Assembly (NCBI GenBank): GCA_002490725.1
Contig: DKUN01000012.1
Coordinates: forward strand, 9,939-73,938
Reading direction: 5' to 3'
Source of the DNA: Porphyromonadaceae bacterium UBA7203
GTDB lineage: Bacteria > Bacteroidota > Bacteroidia > Bacteroidales > Muribaculaceae
Length of the DNA: 64,000 nucleotides
Part shown: positions 19,701 to 29,505 of the stretch, one piece after another
Layout of the letters: every line of letters starts with the position of its first letter
Position numbering within the stretch: the first letter of the stretch is position 1
Notes under the pieces: model-generated
Database searches by the model: none
Told to the model about the DNA's origin: nothing
What the model saw: the letters and a program-made list of their open reading frames with translations, nothing else
Position numbers and translations under genes: made by a program

Positions 19701-20583
19701 AACCGACACCATCGGCGCCTCCGAACCGTTCACCCCCGTAGCACCCGTGGTTCCCTACCTGACGTTCCACCACATGGGCGCAGTTGAGGGCGACGTCGCA
19801 ACAGTGGTCTACACTACCGAAGCCACCCCCGGCATAGGCAAACTCGGCGCCGAAGTGGCCGCAGTTGAAGCCGGCAAAATCTACGCCATCGAAGATGCCC
19901 ACGCCGAACGCCACGCATTCCGCGGCGACGCCGGCGGCTATGTAGGCGGCTCGGTCAACGCCGAAGGATGCTCGCCCGCATACCTCTGGACGCTCGAAGC
20001 CACAGGCTCTAACTTCTACGTCAAGAACGCCGCCTCGGGCCTCTACGTGCAGTCAATCACCACTACCCCCACCCCGGCCCTGCTCGCCGAGACTCCCCAC
20101 GCCTACTCGTTCACCTACAGCAACGGCACCTGGAAAATCACCGACACCTCCAATGGTGTCTGCTGGGACGGCCTTGAAAACCACAACATGGTAGGCTGGA
20201 ACTCCCCCGGTCACCCCCACAGAATCTACACCGTGGCCGAAGCTGAACCCTTCTACACCATTTCGATTTCCGAGCGCCTCGACGGCGTTGAATTCAGCTC
20301 GCGCACAATCTTTGTCAAAGCCGGCGCAAGCTACATCTTCGCAGCCGGCTCGCGCCCCGGCAAGGCAATTGTCGGCATCGAGGGCAACGAAGGCCTCGAC
20401 GAAGTCTACGCCAACAAGAACATCATTGTCAACTACACGGCCGACGATGACGCCATCACTGAAATCGCCACGGATAGCCGCCCGTCAGCCAAGGGCATCT
20501 ATGACCTCAACGGACGCAGGCTCAACAAAATCGTACGCCCGGGCGTTTACATAGTCAACGGAGTTAAAACTCTTGTAAAATAA
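16780..20583 (+). CDS. Large GH20 beta-N-acetylhexosaminidase with lectin-like modules
   Basis: A 1267-residue secreted glycosidase predicted to remove terminal GlcNAc/GalNAc from glycans. After a signal peptide (to about residue 22) comes a GH20b-type domain (about 25-150), then the catalytic barrel with [34 protein letters not shown], and the D-E catalytic pair D334-E335 in [12 protein letters not shown]. The second half (about 545-1200) holds at least three trefoil-like segments that begin [15 protein letters not shown] and YAIEDAHA, suggesting carbohydrate-binding modules. The C-terminus, [26 protein letters not shown], is a short T9SS-like tail. The protein is about twice the size of common GH20 enzymes. 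It is last in its transcription unit. Confidence 0.92.
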   Translation: MKVKLLSAVMACAACFGIGRATTMVNITPTPKQMTVGTGELALPSAFTISYQSQPGFADEVEKFAAGINKSTGINVSTATSGNALVSVAYDSTLGDEAYTLDVTAEGVAITASKPAGLYYAFQTIKKIMPANVALDIYQAGSYSIPLVNIVDEPRYPWRGMEIDVARHYFDVDEIKKMLDIMAVYKMNRFHWHLTDDQGWRFEMPKYPKLTTDAAAPKNCYWWDFKNHTSFLTNQQYGPHFYTVEEMKDIVAYAKERHIEVCPEVDMPGHMQAAIAAYPEFSTVPDSDHPVRYWPGVSSDVLDISNPAVMQFLKDIIDQMVEIFPYEYIHIGGDECPTGNWAASPSCQAFKEEYNLSSDRAIQNWMVKELAEYARKDNRRLICWNEVISTAGADTELAKNADILIYSWLGAGTANNPSKMAADLGLRSVWCSTSHYYLDYPQWSGASEPHSMGYALNLELVYNARPDYEEAKKEFYYGVNCNLWTEFISEPEHLEYNALPRMIAVAETGWSPEANKNFDDFKARFNADTRMLDLGNYTYGRHYVDNPADKVMPEAGKYYRLITQASHDANRRDRCIELVHQGCSLISSKSATEGRLWTNDQAEKSSDHYNWQYWTFEIDPAGSGKYAMVNRMAPQGSVNPAMNGSSVNARWDYDQTTKHYNFLVGENFSNNEYGSIFTIRSDKGSDWYLNCAQSAQNQTVNNWNNPLDGNGGMWLFHLEDYVPAPEEGISFTPMTSGNYAFVNTLGHGPLSVTDGALTTEPDARFGNIGWTVTAGEYDAVAGTQTLTLKNMATGLYIAGLSAEAASNIQFGDGWGVFAGNLGHEVTFTSNAQQAATVTLSRVSEDNNYFYLTIDGKRIFAFGSESTANPNGAGTRQNAPEMQGSAWTVKSVAKAVKATATDGEETIGTFYHYDLEGEPAASNPIAIPYELYAYVSQTDGATADGHLQTTVTVTRIKRVVTYRLTDTNGMQWETITDTIGASEPFTPVAPVVPYLTFHHMGAVEGDVATVVYTTEATPGIGKLGAEVAAVEAGKIYAIEDAHAERHAFRGDAGGYVGGSVNAEGCSPAYLWTLEATGSNFYVKNAASGLYVQSITTTPTPALLAETPHAYSFTYSNGTWKITDTSNGVCWDGLENHNMVGWNSPGHPHRIYTVAEAEPFYTISISERLDGVEFSSRTIFVKAGASYIFAAGSRPGKAIVGIEGNEGLDEVYANKNIIVNYTADDDAITEIATDSRPSAKGIYDLNGRRLNKIVRPGVYIVNGVKTLVK

Positions 20584-20638
20584 TCAGCACCCAACGCAGC
20601 CGGCGCCCTGCACGGGCCCGGCTGACGCCCGCCTCGCC

Positions 20639-20675
20639 GAGGCCGCGCCCGCACGGACGCGGCCTCGGCCTTTTC
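20639..20675 (+). terminator. Rho-independent terminator after the GH20 gene
   Basis: A perfect 9-bp GC stem GAGGCCGCG (20639-20647) / CGCGGCCTC (20658-20666) with a 10-nt loop, followed by GGCC and a short T run. A second GC-rich dyad lies just before it (about 20597-20623). It ends the exported-protein unit 3-4 bp ahead of the guaA -33 element. Confidence 0.75.
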
Positions 20676-20678
20676 CTG

Positions 20679-20709
20679 TTGCGAGAGTCGCGATTTTTGC
20701 GTAACTTTG
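20679..20709 (+). promoter_or_regulatory. guaA promoter
   Basis: TTG at 20679-20681, 20 bp, then TAACTTTG at 20702-20709. It lies 23 bp before the ATG at 20733, so the in-frame ATG at 20679 is inside the promoter and is not the start. Confidence 0.75.
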
Positions 20710-20732
20710 CGCCAAATAGCATTAAGTCCGAC

Positions 20733-22256
20733 ATGCAACAGAAAATCATCATTCTTGACTTCGGCTCGCAGACGACCCAGCTCATAGGCCGTCGTGTCCG
20801 CGAACTCAACACCTACTGCGAAATCGTACCCTACAACAAGTTTCCCCACGACGACCCCTCGGTTATCGGCGTGATTCTTTCAGGGTCTCCCTTCAGTGTC
20901 TACGACGACAAAGCGTTCAAAACCAACATAAACGCCCTGCGCGGCAAGCTGCCCGTGCTCGGCATCTGCTACGGCGCCCAGCTCATGGCCTGGGAAAACG
21001 GCGGCAACGTTGAGAGCGCACCCTCGCGCGAATACGGCCGCGCACGCCTCGAGCAGGTCGACGGCTCCAACCCCCTTCTGACCGGCATTGAAAAAGACTC
21101 GCAGGTGTGGATGAGCCACGGCGACACCATCACCGCCCTGCCTGAAAACTTCGGCATCATAGCCTCGACGGCCGAAGTGCCCGTAGCAGCCTATCAGGCC
21201 CGCGGCGAAAAGCTCTGGGGCGTGCAGTTCCACCCCGAAGTCTACCATAGCGAATGCGGCATGCAGCTGCTGCGCAACTTCGTGGTCGGCATCTGCGGCT
21301 CACGATGCGACTGGAGCGCCGAATCGTTTATCGAATCGACCGTCAGCGAACTCCGCCGCACCCTCGGCGACGATAAAGTGGTGCTCGGCCTCAGCGGCGG
21401 CGTTGACTCGACCGTTGCCGCCGTGCTGCTCAACAAGGCTATCGGCAAAAACCTGACCTGCATCTTCGTTGACCACGGCATGCTCCGCAAAAACGAATTC
21501 ACCGACGTGATGAAAGCCTACGAATGCCTCGGTCTCAACGTTATCGGCGTTGACGCATCGGCCGAATTCTTCGAAGCGCTGGCCGGAGTGACCGACCCCG
21601 AACGCAAGCGCAAAATCATCGGCAAGGGCTTTATCGACGTGTTTGACCGCGAGGCCCACAAGGTAACCGACGTGAAGTGGCTGGCCCAGGGCACCATCTA
21701 TCCCGACTGCATCGAATCGCTCTCCATTACCGGCACAGTCATCAAAAGCCACCACAACGTAGGCGGACTTCCCGAAAAAATGAACCTCAAGCTCTGCGAG
21801 CCCCTGCGCCTGCTGTTTAAAGATGAAGTACGCGCCGTTGGCCGCGCGCTCGGCATACCCGACCGTCTCATCAAGCGCCACCCCTTCCCCGGTCCCGGCC
21901 TGGCAGTGCGCATTCTCGGCGACATCACCCCCGAGAAAGTAGCCGTGCTTCAGGAAGCCGACAATATCTTCATCGAAGGCCTGCGCGAATGGGATCTCTA
22001 CGACAAGGTTTGGCAGGCCGGCGCAATTCTGCTCCCCGTGCAGAGCGTGGGCGTCATGGGCGACGAGCGCACCTATGAGCGCGCAGTGGCTCTCCGCGCC
22101 GTAACCTCAACCGACGCCATGACCGCCGACTGGGCCCACCTTCCCTACGAGTTCCTGGCCAAGGTCAGCAACGAAATCATCAACAAAGTCCGCGGCGTGA
22201 ACCGCGTTTGCTACGACATTTCGTCAAAGCCGCCGGCAACTATCGAGTGGGAATAA
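20733..22256 (+). CDS. guaA: GMP synthase (glutamine-hydrolysing)
   Basis: GuaA converts XMP to GMP using glutamine and ATP in the cytoplasm. The 507-residue protein has an N-terminal class I glutamine amidotransferase ([15 protein letters not shown]; nucleophile C79 in GICYGAQ; VQFHPEV), an ATP pyrophosphatase domain with the PP-loop SGGVDST starting at S221, and the C-terminal dimerisation domain ending [18 protein letters not shown]. The chosen start gives [13 protein letters not shown], the usual GuaA opening. It has its own promoter. The gap to the next gene is 73 bp without a visible terminator. Confidence 0.98.
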   Translation: MQQKIIILDFGSQTTQLIGRRVRELNTYCEIVPYNKFPHDDPSVIGVILSGSPFSVYDDKAFKTNINALRGKLPVLGICYGAQLMAWENGGNVESAPSREYGRARLEQVDGSNPLLTGIEKDSQVWMSHGDTITALPENFGIIASTAEVPVAAYQARGEKLWGVQFHPEVYHSECGMQLLRNFVVGICGSRCDWSAESFIESTVSELRRTLGDDKVVLGLSGGVDSTVAAVLLNKAIGKNLTCIFVDHGMLRKNEFTDVMKAYECLGLNVIGVDASAEFFEALAGVTDPERKRKIIGKGFIDVFDREAHKVTDVKWLAQGTIYPDCIESLSITGTVIKSHHNVGGLPEKMNLKLCEPLRLLFKDEVRAVGRALGIPDRLIKRHPFPGPGLAVRILGDITPEKVAVLQEADNIFIEGLREWDLYDKVWQAGAILLPVQSVGVMGDERTYERAVALRAVTSTDAMTADWAHLPYEFLAKVSNEIINKVRGVNRVCYDISSKPPATIEWE

Positions 22257-22329
22257 TCGTTCTCTAACAGAATACACCTCAATAACCCAGCAAAATCCAC
22301 AAAACAACAACCTCCACACTGACATAACC

Positions 22330-22755
22330 ATGATCAAAGGTATTCTTAGCATAGCCGGACGTCCCGGCCTTTACAAACTCATTCAGAGCGGCCGCGGCTC
22401 GCTCATCGTCGAACAGCTCACCACCGGCAAGCGTCTGCCCGTGCAGCAGCGCGACCGCGTCATTTCGCTGGCCGACGTGTCGATGTACACCAACGGCGAC
22501 GACGTGCAGCTGAGCGAAGTGCTCACCTCGCTCAGCGAAGTGGCAGGCGGCAAGGAAGTCGACGTCAAGAAGGTTGAAGACGAAGGCCTGCGCGAATTCT
22601 TCGCAAAAGTGCTTCCCGACTACGACCGCGAACGCGTACACATTTCCGACATCCGCAAGCTCCTGAGCTGGTATAACCAGCTGATTGCCGCCGGCATAAC
22701 CGACTTCAGCGACCCCGCCGACAACGAAGCCGCAGAGTCCGAACCCGAAGCATAA
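22330..22755 (+). CDS. DUF5606 domain protein
   Basis: A 141-residue cytoplasmic protein with no signal peptide or membrane segment. The N-terminal 65 residues (IKGILSIAGRPGLYKLIQSGRGSLIVEQLTTGKRLPVQQRDRVISLADVSMY) match the small conserved domain DUF5606, restricted to Bacteroidota; the C-terminal part is helical and ends in an acidic tail. Function is unknown. The N-terminal part resembles a compact beta-barrel fold, but that is an impression only. It lies between guaA and an EEP-family gene and is probably co-transcribed with the latter (30-bp gap). Confidence 0.75.
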   Translation: MIKGILSIAGRPGLYKLIQSGRGSLIVEQLTTGKRLPVQQRDRVISLADVSMYTNGDDVQLSEVLTSLSEVAGGKEVDVKKVEDEGLREFFAKVLPDYDRERVHISDIRKLLSWYNQLIAAGITDFSDPADNEAAESEPEA

Positions 22756-22784
22756 ATCCTCTCAACCACCCTCACCGACGAGCC

Positions 22785-23864
22785 ATGAAACACTCTTTCA
22801 AATCACTCATCATGGCGGCTCTGCTTTTCGCAGGCGCCGCTACGGCGTCGGCCCAGCAGCCCGCCGCAAAGACCCAGTATCGCATCTACGGCGTAGCCTT
22901 CTATAACCTCGAAAACCTCTTCGACACCATCAACAGCAATGGCTCGTACGACCTGGAATTCTCGCCCCAGGGCGCACGCCAGTGGAACAGCACCAAGTAC
23001 TGGAGCAAAATCAACAAACTCGCCTATGCGATTTCGCACCTGACAACCAAAACCACCCCCAAGGGCCCGGCCATCATCGGCGTCAGCGAAATCGAAAACA
23101 AGAGTGTGCTCGACGACCTGGTAAACGACCCTCAGATTCGCTCATGGAATCTGCAGGTCGTGCACCACGACTCGCCCGACCGCCGCGGTGTTGACGTAGG
23201 CCTGCTCTACAATCCCCGCTTCTTCAAATTCGAAAGCGTGACCAACCACACTCTGCGCATTCCGGGCAACGACAACTTCCGCACCCGCGACCAGATGTGC
23301 GTAACCGGCATGCTCGGCAACAAGCGCGTCAGCGTCATCGTCAACCACTGGCCCTCGCGCCTGGGCGGCCAGGAACAGAGCAGCTATCTCCGCGAGGCTG
23401 CCGCCGACCTGAGCAAACACATCGCCGACTCTATCTGGGCCATCGACCCCGACCGCGGCATCTTCATCATGGGCGACCTCAACGACGACCCCGACGACCG
23501 CAGTGTGGTTCAGAACCTCGGCGCCGTCAAAAACACCAAAGACGCCCAGCCCCACGGATTCTACAACCCCTTCTGGAGCGTGCTCCGCGACAAAGGCGTC
23601 GGCACCCTCGCCTACAAAGGCGCCTGGAACCTCTTCGACCAGATTATCGTTTCGGGCAACCTGCTGAGCGAGAACGCACAGAAAAACGACCTGCAGTTCT
23701 TCAAGCAGGTGGTGCACAACCACGACTTCCTCATTGACACCAACGGCACCCGCAAGGGCTATCCGCTCCGCACGTTCTCGGCAGGCGCATGGCTCGACGG
23801 CTACTCTGACCACTTCCCCACCGAAGTGTTCCTCAAACAGGCCGTAACCGTCCCAGCCCGCTGA
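22785..23864 (+). CDS. Exported endonuclease/exonuclease/phosphatase-family protein
   Basis: A 359-residue protein with a signal peptide (cleavage probably after ATASAQ, about residue 24) and an EEP-fold catalytic domain. Diagnostic pieces are [26 protein letters not shown] (metal-binding Glu), [10 protein letters not shown], the GDLNDDP motif, and the terminal SDHFP (catalytic His). EEP enzymes hydrolyse phosphodiesters (nucleic acid or lipid headgroup) with a divalent metal; the substrate is not predictable here, but export points to periplasmic or surface nucleic acid or phospholipid breakdown. It is followed by dut after 11 bp. Confidence 0.88.
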   Translation: MKHSFKSLIMAALLFAGAATASAQQPAAKTQYRIYGVAFYNLENLFDTINSNGSYDLEFSPQGARQWNSTKYWSKINKLAYAISHLTTKTTPKGPAIIGVSEIENKSVLDDLVNDPQIRSWNLQVVHHDSPDRRGVDVGLLYNPRFFKFESVTNHTLRIPGNDNFRTRDQMCVTGMLGNKRVSVIVNHWPSRLGGQEQSSYLREAAADLSKHIADSIWAIDPDRGIFIMGDLNDDPDDRSVVQNLGAVKNTKDAQPHGFYNPFWSVLRDKGVGTLAYKGAWNLFDQIIVSGNLLSENAQKNDLQFFKQVVHNHDFLIDTNGTRKGYPLRTFSAGAWLDGYSDHFPTEVFLKQAVTVPAR

Positions 23865-23875
23865 CCGTCCGCGCC

Positions 23876-24313
23876 ATGCTGAAAGTTAAAATAGTCAACC
23901 GCAGCGGCTATCCCCTGCCCGCCTACGAAACTGTCGACGCGGCGGGGATGGACGTTCGCGCCGCCATCGCCGAGCCCCGCACACTGGGGCCCGGCGAGCG
24001 CTGCCTTGTGCCGACCGGTCTGTCAATCCAGCTCCCGTCGGGCTATGAATGTCAGGTAAGGCCCCGCAGCGGCCTCGCCCTTAAAAAAGGCATCACCGTG
24101 CTCAACACCCCCGGCACCATCGACGCCGACTACCGCGGTGAAATAGGCATAATTCTGATTAACCTCTCTGACGAACCTTTCATCATCAACCCCGGCGAAC
24201 GCATTGCCCAGCTGGTGGTGAAGCAATATACCCGAATCGAATGGGAACCCGCCGAACAACTCGACGATACCCAACGCGGCGACGGCGGATTCGGACACTC
24301 AGGCACGAATTGA
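23876..24313 (+). CDS. dut: dUTP diphosphatase
   Basis: Trimeric dUTPase that hydrolyses dUTP to dUMP, limiting uracil in DNA. The 145-residue product shows the family motifs in order: AAGMDVRA (motif 1), [11 protein letters not shown] (motif 2), [14 protein letters not shown] (motif 3), GERIAQLV (motif 4) and [10 protein letters not shown] (motif 5, the flexible C-terminal tail). Length is normal. Its TGA stop (24311-24313) overlaps the putative TTG start of the next gene, linking them in one transcript. Confidence 0.98.
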   Translation: MLKVKIVNRSGYPLPAYETVDAAGMDVRAAIAEPRTLGPGERCLVPTGLSIQLPSGYECQVRPRSGLALKKGITVLNTPGTIDADYRGEIGIILINLSDEPFIINPGERIAQLVVKQYTRIEWEPAEQLDDTQRGDGGFGHSGTN

Positions 24314-26019
24314 AAACCCGCGTTCTCCTCATAATCATGCTCGTCGCGGCCTCGGCAGCAGCCCTGAGAGCCGATTACGACGCCGAAGCAACAGCCCGCA
24401 AGGTCGACTACTATTTCCTCGAGGGCCTGCGCCAGCGAGCCCTGGGCCACGAAGACCTCTCGGCGGCAATGATGGCGCGCGCTCTCGAACTCAGCGACGA
24501 CAAATCGGTGCGCGAGGCTTACGAAACCGGCGGCCGGATGATGCTGTTCGGCAGCCAGAACCGCGACTCGGTCGTCTTTGCCCGCGGACTTGAGCTCTGC
24601 GAGGCCTACTTCGACAAGCATCCCGACGACGTCTTTGCCGGCTCCTACCTGGCCAACTATCACGCCGGCGTCAATCACGTTGACCGCGCCATAGCCATCT
24701 ACGAAACCCTGGCCAGGACCAAGCCCGACAACGTAGCGCTCACCGCAGGCCATGCCGACATGCTGCTGCGCGTCCGCAGGCTCGATGAAGCCATTGGCCT
24801 TTACCGCAAACTCGAAAAAAACATGGGGCGCAACCCCGCCATTACCCAGCGCATCATCAACGTGCTGATATGGCAGGGCGACACCGTCGCCGCCATAGCC
24901 GAAGCTGACGACCTCATCAACGCCCTGCCCCGCAGCGTCGAAGCCCTGCAACTCGGCGCATCGGCCGCATCGGAGTTTGGCCGCAACGACCTGGCCCTCG
25001 ACTACATCGAGCGAGCCAAACAGCTCGACCCGACCAACGGCACCACCTACTACTACGCCGCCAACGTCTACAAAGCCATGGGGCGCAACGACGACTACGA
25101 CGAGGCAATCAAAGCCGCCATTACTGGCGATGACATCGAACCCGACGCCAAGATTGAGCTGCTGCGCTACTACATCAGCGAAGAAATCAACCAGGAAGAT
25201 GGCGGCAGTAAGATTGACCCGCTGTTCGAATCACTAATTGCACAATATACCCACGACTACCAGATTCGCCATATCTACACGTCGTATCTCGCTTCACAGA
25301 AGCGCTGGAGCGAAGCTGCCGAACAGCTCTCGCACGCCGTTGCCGTAAGCCCCGAAAACCCCGAAGACTTCATTCTGCTGGCGCGACTCTACGGCTCGGC
25401 CGATAACTATGACGGACTGCTCGAAGCCACAGTAAACGGACTGGAGCACCACCCCGACTACGTTGAGCTCTATCAGCTTCAGGCCGCCGCATTCATGCGC
25501 AAGGAGAACCTGAACGCCGCATCGGCCACACTCGAACGAGCACTGGCGCTCGACTCGCTCGCTCCGGCCGAGCGCAGCGACATCTATCGCGACATTGCCG
25601 ACATTGGCCAGCGCACCGATGCACCGCGCGACTCCATAACGGCCAACTACGAGCGCGCGCTTGAACTCAACCCCAAAAACGACCTGGCAATGAACAACTA
25701 CGCCTACTGGCTGTCGACAATCGACGGGGGCGACCTGCTGAGGGCCAAAGAGTTGATGTTGCGGGCCGTTGTCTTTGAGCCGGGCTCATCGACCTACTAC
25801 GACACTTTTGCCTGGGTGTGCTATCGGCTCGGCGATCTGGAAAATGCCAAACGCTACATAGACATGGCCATTCTGTTCGACAAGTCGGAACTCTCAGGCA
25901 ACACCGAATCGATGGCCGAAATGCTCGGCCACGCCGCCGACATATACGAAAGCCTCGGCCAGCACGACAAGGCCGACGAATACCGCACGCGCGCGGCGCA
26001 ACTGACCGCCGCCGAATAA
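24310..26019 (+). CDS. Exported tetratricopeptide-repeat protein
   Basis: A 569-residue protein made mostly of TPR helices. No ATG gives a full signal peptide: the frame is open from 24241 inside dut, and the first useful ATG (24337) would truncate the signal. TTG at 24310-24312, overlapping the dut stop in the form TTGA, yields [21 protein letters not shown], a standard signal sequence, so I choose it. Repeat units such as [37 protein letters not shown] and [20 protein letters not shown] recur through the chain; ten or more are likely. In Bacteroidota this gene sits between dut and DUF4292 in a conserved run; its partner is unknown, but it may scaffold envelope biogenesis. Confidence 0.85.
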   Translation: MKTRVLLIIMLVAASAAALRADYDAEATARKVDYYFLEGLRQRALGHEDLSAAMMARALELSDDKSVREAYETGGRMMLFGSQNRDSVVFARGLELCEAYFDKHPDDVFAGSYLANYHAGVNHVDRAIAIYETLARTKPDNVALTAGHADMLLRVRRLDEAIGLYRKLEKNMGRNPAITQRIINVLIWQGDTVAAIAEADDLINALPRSVEALQLGASAASEFGRNDLALDYIERAKQLDPTNGTTYYYAANVYKAMGRNDDYDEAIKAAITGDDIEPDAKIELLRYYISEEINQEDGGSKIDPLFESLIAQYTHDYQIRHIYTSYLASQKRWSEAAEQLSHAVAVSPENPEDFILLARLYGSADNYDGLLEATVNGLEHHPDYVELYQLQAAAFMRKENLNAASATLERALALDSLAPAERSDIYRDIADIGQRTDAPRDSITANYERALELNPKNDLAMNNYAYWLSTIDGGDLLRAKELMLRAVVFEPGSSTYYDTFAWVCYRLGDLENAKRYIDMAILFDKSELSGNTESMAEMLGHAADIYESLGQHDKADEYRTRAAQLTAAE

Positions 26020-26032
26020 CGCAACAATACAA

Positions 26033-26650
26033 ATGAAGACTCTGAAACTACTGTTACCCGTTCTCATCCTCATGGCGCTCGCAGGCTGCCGCTCACAAAA
26101 ACAGATTACCCCCGAGCAACCCGTCGAGCCGGTCGAAGAGCCCACGTGGAGCAACGTCACCATGCCGGTGCGCGTAACCATTGCCGAACCGTTCAGATTC
26201 TCGCTCAACGGCACTGCGACAATGGTCTATGGCCAATACGTGCTCGTCTCGTTCCGCACCTTCGGCTTCGAAGTCGCTACGGTCTGTCTGACCCCCGAGA
26301 ACTTAGACATGGTCATGAAACTGCCCCAAAAGGCGTGGATTCACGAACCGATCGGCGACCGTCTGCAGAGCCGCGGCCTCAAATTCACCGCCCTGCAAGA
26401 GGCCATGCTCGGCAACCGCGAGGTGTTTTCGCGCCTGCCCAAGTCGGTCGACATCACGGTCGGAGGCTCTGAAAACGCGCCTGAAGTCACTTTAAAAACA
26501 ACCCTCAAGGGCCGTAAACTCGAAACATCGGTAGCCTGGGACCTCAATGCCGCCAAGTGGAACCAGGAGAATCCCGCACGCTTCACCACCCCCGGCTCAG
26601 GCTATAGCCCGATGTCGCTCGAAAGCGCCATGAAGATTCTGGCCAACTGA
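26033..26650 (+). CDS. DUF4292 lipoprotein
   Basis: A 205-residue predicted lipoprotein: MKTLKLLLPVLILMALAGC places a lipobox Cys at residue 19. The mature domain has the alternating pattern of a LolA/LolB-like half-barrel (VRVTIAEPFRFSLNGTATMVYGQYVLVSFRTFGFEVATVCLTPENLDMVMK). DUF4292 proteins have been compared to LolB-type folds, which bind lipoprotein acyl chains; this is an inference and not shown here. It lies between the TPR gene (13 bp) and the EnvC-like gene (31 bp), a conserved Bacteroidota order. Confidence 0.75.
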   Translation: MKTLKLLLPVLILMALAGCRSQKQITPEQPVEPVEEPTWSNVTMPVRVTIAEPFRFSLNGTATMVYGQYVLVSFRTFGFEVATVCLTPENLDMVMKLPQKAWIHEPIGDRLQSRGLKFTALQEAMLGNREVFSRLPKSVDITVGGSENAPEVTLKTTLKGRKLETSVAWDLNAAKWNQENPARFTTPGSGYSPMSLESAMKILAN

Positions 26651-26681
26651 CTCTTACCCGCAACATCACTGACCTACAAGA

Positions 26682-28124
26682 ATGAAGCGTCTTCTGCACA
26701 TACTGCTCGCCCTGATGATGATGCTGCCGGCGTCTCCGGCGGCCTACTCCGCTCAGCCCAAAGCGAAGACGCAAACAACCCGGACCAACTCCAAGACCAA
26801 GCCTAAGCCCAAAGCCTCGCCGCAAAAAAACACCCGGTCCAACCCCCGCACAAGCGCCGACGCCCGAAAGCAGCGCAAAACAACCGAGCAACAGATGGCC
26901 CGCACGGCCAAGGAACTGAAAGCAGCCGAAGCCGAACTGCAGCGCAATCTGCGCAAGGTGACCAAACTCGAAAGCGACATTGAGCGCTCAACAGCCACAT
27001 CGGCCCGCCTCAAAGAGCGCATCGACTCGATTACCCGCGAAGCCTCGGCCGTCAAAGACTCAATCGACGCCGGCCAGGCCGAACTCGAACGCCTGCGCGC
27101 ACTCTACACGCGCGCCGTCCGCTCCTCGCGCAAAAACCGCCGCGAAATGAACTCGCTGACGTTTATCTTCTCGGCCGAGACATTCCGTCAGGCATGGCGC
27201 CGAATGCGCTACATCGAGGAATTCTCAAACTGGCGCAAGCGCAAAACCGCCGAAATAGACAATATAATCAAGAGCCTCGAACAGCAGCGGACAACACTCG
27301 AAGAAATGAAGGTGAAAGTCCAAAACCTGCGCCACGAATCGCTCGCCGAAGAGCGCAGGCTGCGCACCGACCGCAAATCACTCGAAACCGCCGTAGGCAA
27401 TCTTCAAGGCAAACAAAAAGAGCTGAACACCATGCTCAAACGCCAAAAATCGACCCTGGACCAACTCGACCGCGAAATCGAGCGCCTGATTCAGAAAGAA
27501 ATTGAAGAGCAACGCCGTCGCGAAGCCGAGGAGGCGCGCCGCAAAGCCGCCGAAGAAGCACGCCGCAAAAAAGATGCCGATGCCGACAACAACAAATCAG
27601 ACAAAACCTCAAAGCCCGACAAGCCGACCAAACCGGCCGAAAACGCCCCCAAAAAAGACAAGCCCAAAAGCGAATTCAAGCCCGGCGCCACCGCCGAGAA
27701 CTCGCCCGGCAACTTCGCTGCCCAGAAAGGCAAGCTCCCCTCACCGCTGAGCCACACCTACATCGTGGCCCAAGGGTTCGGCGTGCAGCAACACCGGTCC
27801 ATCAAGACCCTCGAAGTCAACAACCCGGGCGTAGACCTCGAAACCGCCTCGTCGGCCACCGCACGGGCCATATACCCCGGAGTGGTCAGCGCCGTGTTCC
27901 GCCAGGAAGGACTCGGCCATGTCGTACTGGTGCGCCACGGCGAATACCTCACCGTCTACGCCAACATCAAGACCCTGAGCGTCACCAAAGGCAAAAAACT
28001 CAAAACCGGCGACGTCATCGGCACCGTAGGCCCGAGCGATGCCAACCCCGACCGCGGCCAGCTCCACTTTGAAATTCGCCGTGAACGCGAAAAGTTCAAT
28101 CCGCTGCAATGGCTAAAGCGCTGA
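26682..28124 (+). CDS. EnvC-like murein hydrolase activator with degenerate LytM domain
   Basis: A 480-residue exported protein: signal peptide (to about residue 26), a basic linker (about 27-65), long coiled coil (about 66-260), a Lys/Pro/Ala-rich linker (about 265-345), and a C-terminal LytM/M23 domain (about 355-480). In active LytM enzymes the site is HxxxD, a catalytic His, and HxH. Here the matching positions read N381..D385, N428 (in VYAN), and Q460-L-H462, so three of five site residues are lost. That pattern, with the coiled coil, matches EnvC, which activates amidases instead of cutting peptidoglycan. The end overlaps the flippase gene by 16 bp. Activator role is an inference. Confidence 0.85.
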   Translation: MKRLLHILLALMMMLPASPAAYSAQPKAKTQTTRTNSKTKPKPKASPQKNTRSNPRTSADARKQRKTTEQQMARTAKELKAAEAELQRNLRKVTKLESDIERSTATSARLKERIDSITREASAVKDSIDAGQAELERLRALYTRAVRSSRKNRREMNSLTFIFSAETFRQAWRRMRYIEEFSNWRKRKTAEIDNIIKSLEQQRTTLEEMKVKVQNLRHESLAEERRLRTDRKSLETAVGNLQGKQKELNTMLKRQKSTLDQLDREIERLIQKEIEEQRRREAEEARRKAAEEARRKKDADADNNKSDKTSKPDKPTKPAENAPKKDKPKSEFKPGATAENSPGNFAAQKGKLPSPLSHTYIVAQGFGVQQHRSIKTLEVNNPGVDLETASSATARAIYPGVVSAVFRQEGLGHVVLVRHGEYLTVYANIKTLSVTKGKKLKTGDVIGTVGPSDANPDRGQLHFEIRREREKFNPLQWLKR

Positions 28125-29443
28125 CCCTTCGCGTAGTAAAAGCTATTACCATGCTCGGTTCCACCCAGGGGCTCAACATGGTCTGCTCCGTGGTCAGGAT
28201 GAAAGCGCTCTCAATCCTTGTCGGCCCGGCCGGCGTGGGCCTGCTTGGCGCAATCAGCCAGGCCGCCGATCTCATATCGAACGTCACGCAGCTCAACGTG
28301 CGCACCACAGCCGTGCCACAGATGGCACGGACCACACCGTCGAACTTCAATGAAATTCTCATATGCGTGCACCGCTACGGCCGCCTGCTCGGTCTCGTCG
28401 GCATGTCGCTGATGTTTCTGTTCGCCCCGCTGCTGTCGAGCTATACGTTCGGGTCGGCCGAATATGCCTGGGCATATCGCATCGCATCGCTGTCAATCCT
28501 GTTTCAGGCCCTGCAAGGCACGGAACTCGTGGTGCTCCAGGCCACGTCGCGCTATCAACCCATTGCCGCCTCGGGGCTGTTCACGGCCGTCACGGGCCTG
28601 CTCCTCGCCGTGCCCCTCTACTGGGGTCTGCGCCTCGACGGCATAGCGCCCTCGCTTGTCGGCTACTCGCTCATGGCCTGGCTCGGAGCCATGTGGTTCA
28701 CACGCAAGCTCCGCCCCTGCGGTCCTCGTCCGCCGTGGCGCGACAGCCTGCGGCTAGGACGCGGATTCATCAAAATGGGAGCCCTGATGACCCTGCCCGC
28801 CCTCGCTGCCGACGGCATCAACTTCATTTTCCTCGGCATCATTCACGACTATGGCACCGACGCCCTGGGCCTCTATCAGGCAGGCTATCAGATCGTATGG
28901 CGCTACGCGGCGATTTTCTTTGCCGCCTTCTCAACCGAATTTTATCCGCGACTGTCAAAATCAATCACCAACCGCCGCCACACGTCGTTGCTGCTCACCC
29001 ACCAGGGCATCATCACGACGTTGCTCTTCACCCCCTGCGCCGCGGTGGTCATTATCGGAGCTCCGTGGCTGATAACGCTGCTCAACACGTCGGAATTTAT
29101 CGGCGTGACCCCCTATGTGGTCTGGGGCATGGTCGGCATGACACTTCGTCCGCTGTCGGTAACAGTCAGCTTCTCATTTCTCGCCGCCGGCCGCGCCAAA
29201 ATTTTCGCCGCCACTGAAATTCTCAGCTCAATCATAGGGTTTGCCTTCAACATTGCCGGGCTGAAACTGCTGGGATTTACCGGATTAGGCATCGCCGTAA
29301 TCGCATGGATGATTGCCGACCTGACCATCATGCTCGCCGCCGCACGCATAGCCGGCGCCCCGCTGCCAAAGCCACGCGCCGCTGCGGCCGCAGCCTGCGC
29401 CACGGCCGCCCTGCTCACACTGGCACTGATAGTTACGCTTTAA
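28109..29443 (+). CDS. O-antigen / polysaccharide flippase (MOP superfamily, Wzx type)
   Basis: A 444-residue inner-membrane protein with about 12 hydrophobic segments, beginning LRVVKAITMLGSTQGLNMVCSVVRMKALSILVGPAGVGLLGAI, the hallmark N-terminus of O-antigen translocases in Bacteroidota. These flip undecaprenyl-linked oligosaccharides to the periplasm. The start overlaps the envC-like gene by 16 bp (different frame), so they are co-transcribed. No glycosyltransferases are close, so it may serve a general glycan rather than a local capsule locus. A short AT-rich gap (29444-29505) follows with a promoter for the next gene and no clear terminator. Confidence 0.85.
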   Translation: MAKALTLRVVKAITMLGSTQGLNMVCSVVRMKALSILVGPAGVGLLGAISQAADLISNVTQLNVRTTAVPQMARTTPSNFNEILICVHRYGRLLGLVGMSLMFLFAPLLSSYTFGSAEYAWAYRIASLSILFQALQGTELVVLQATSRYQPIAASGLFTAVTGLLLAVPLYWGLRLDGIAPSLVGYSLMAWLGAMWFTRKLRPCGPRPPWRDSLRLGRGFIKMGALMTLPALAADGINFIFLGIIHDYGTDALGLYQAGYQIVWRYAAIFFAAFSTEFYPRLSKSITNRRHTSLLLTHQGIITTLLFTPCAAVVIIGAPWLITLLNTSEFIGVTPYVVWGMVGMTLRPLSVTVSFSFLAAGRAKIFAATEILSSIIGFAFNIAGLKLLGFTGLGIAVIAWMIADLTIMLAAARIAGAPLPKPRAAAAAACATAALLTLALIVTL

Positions 29444-29468
29444 AATAGCATATTAGAGGATTTTTATG

Positions 29469-29476
29469 TAACTTTG
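29469..29476 (+). promoter_or_regulatory. -7 box for the DUF3078 gene
   Basis: TAACTTTG at 29469-29476, exact -7 consensus, 29 bp before the ATG. I could not find a good TTTG at the usual 19-21 bp distance, so the -33 half is weak or absent. Confidence 0.55.
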
Positions 29477-29505
29477 CAGAAATTTCATCATGTTACCAAC
29501 AAACT

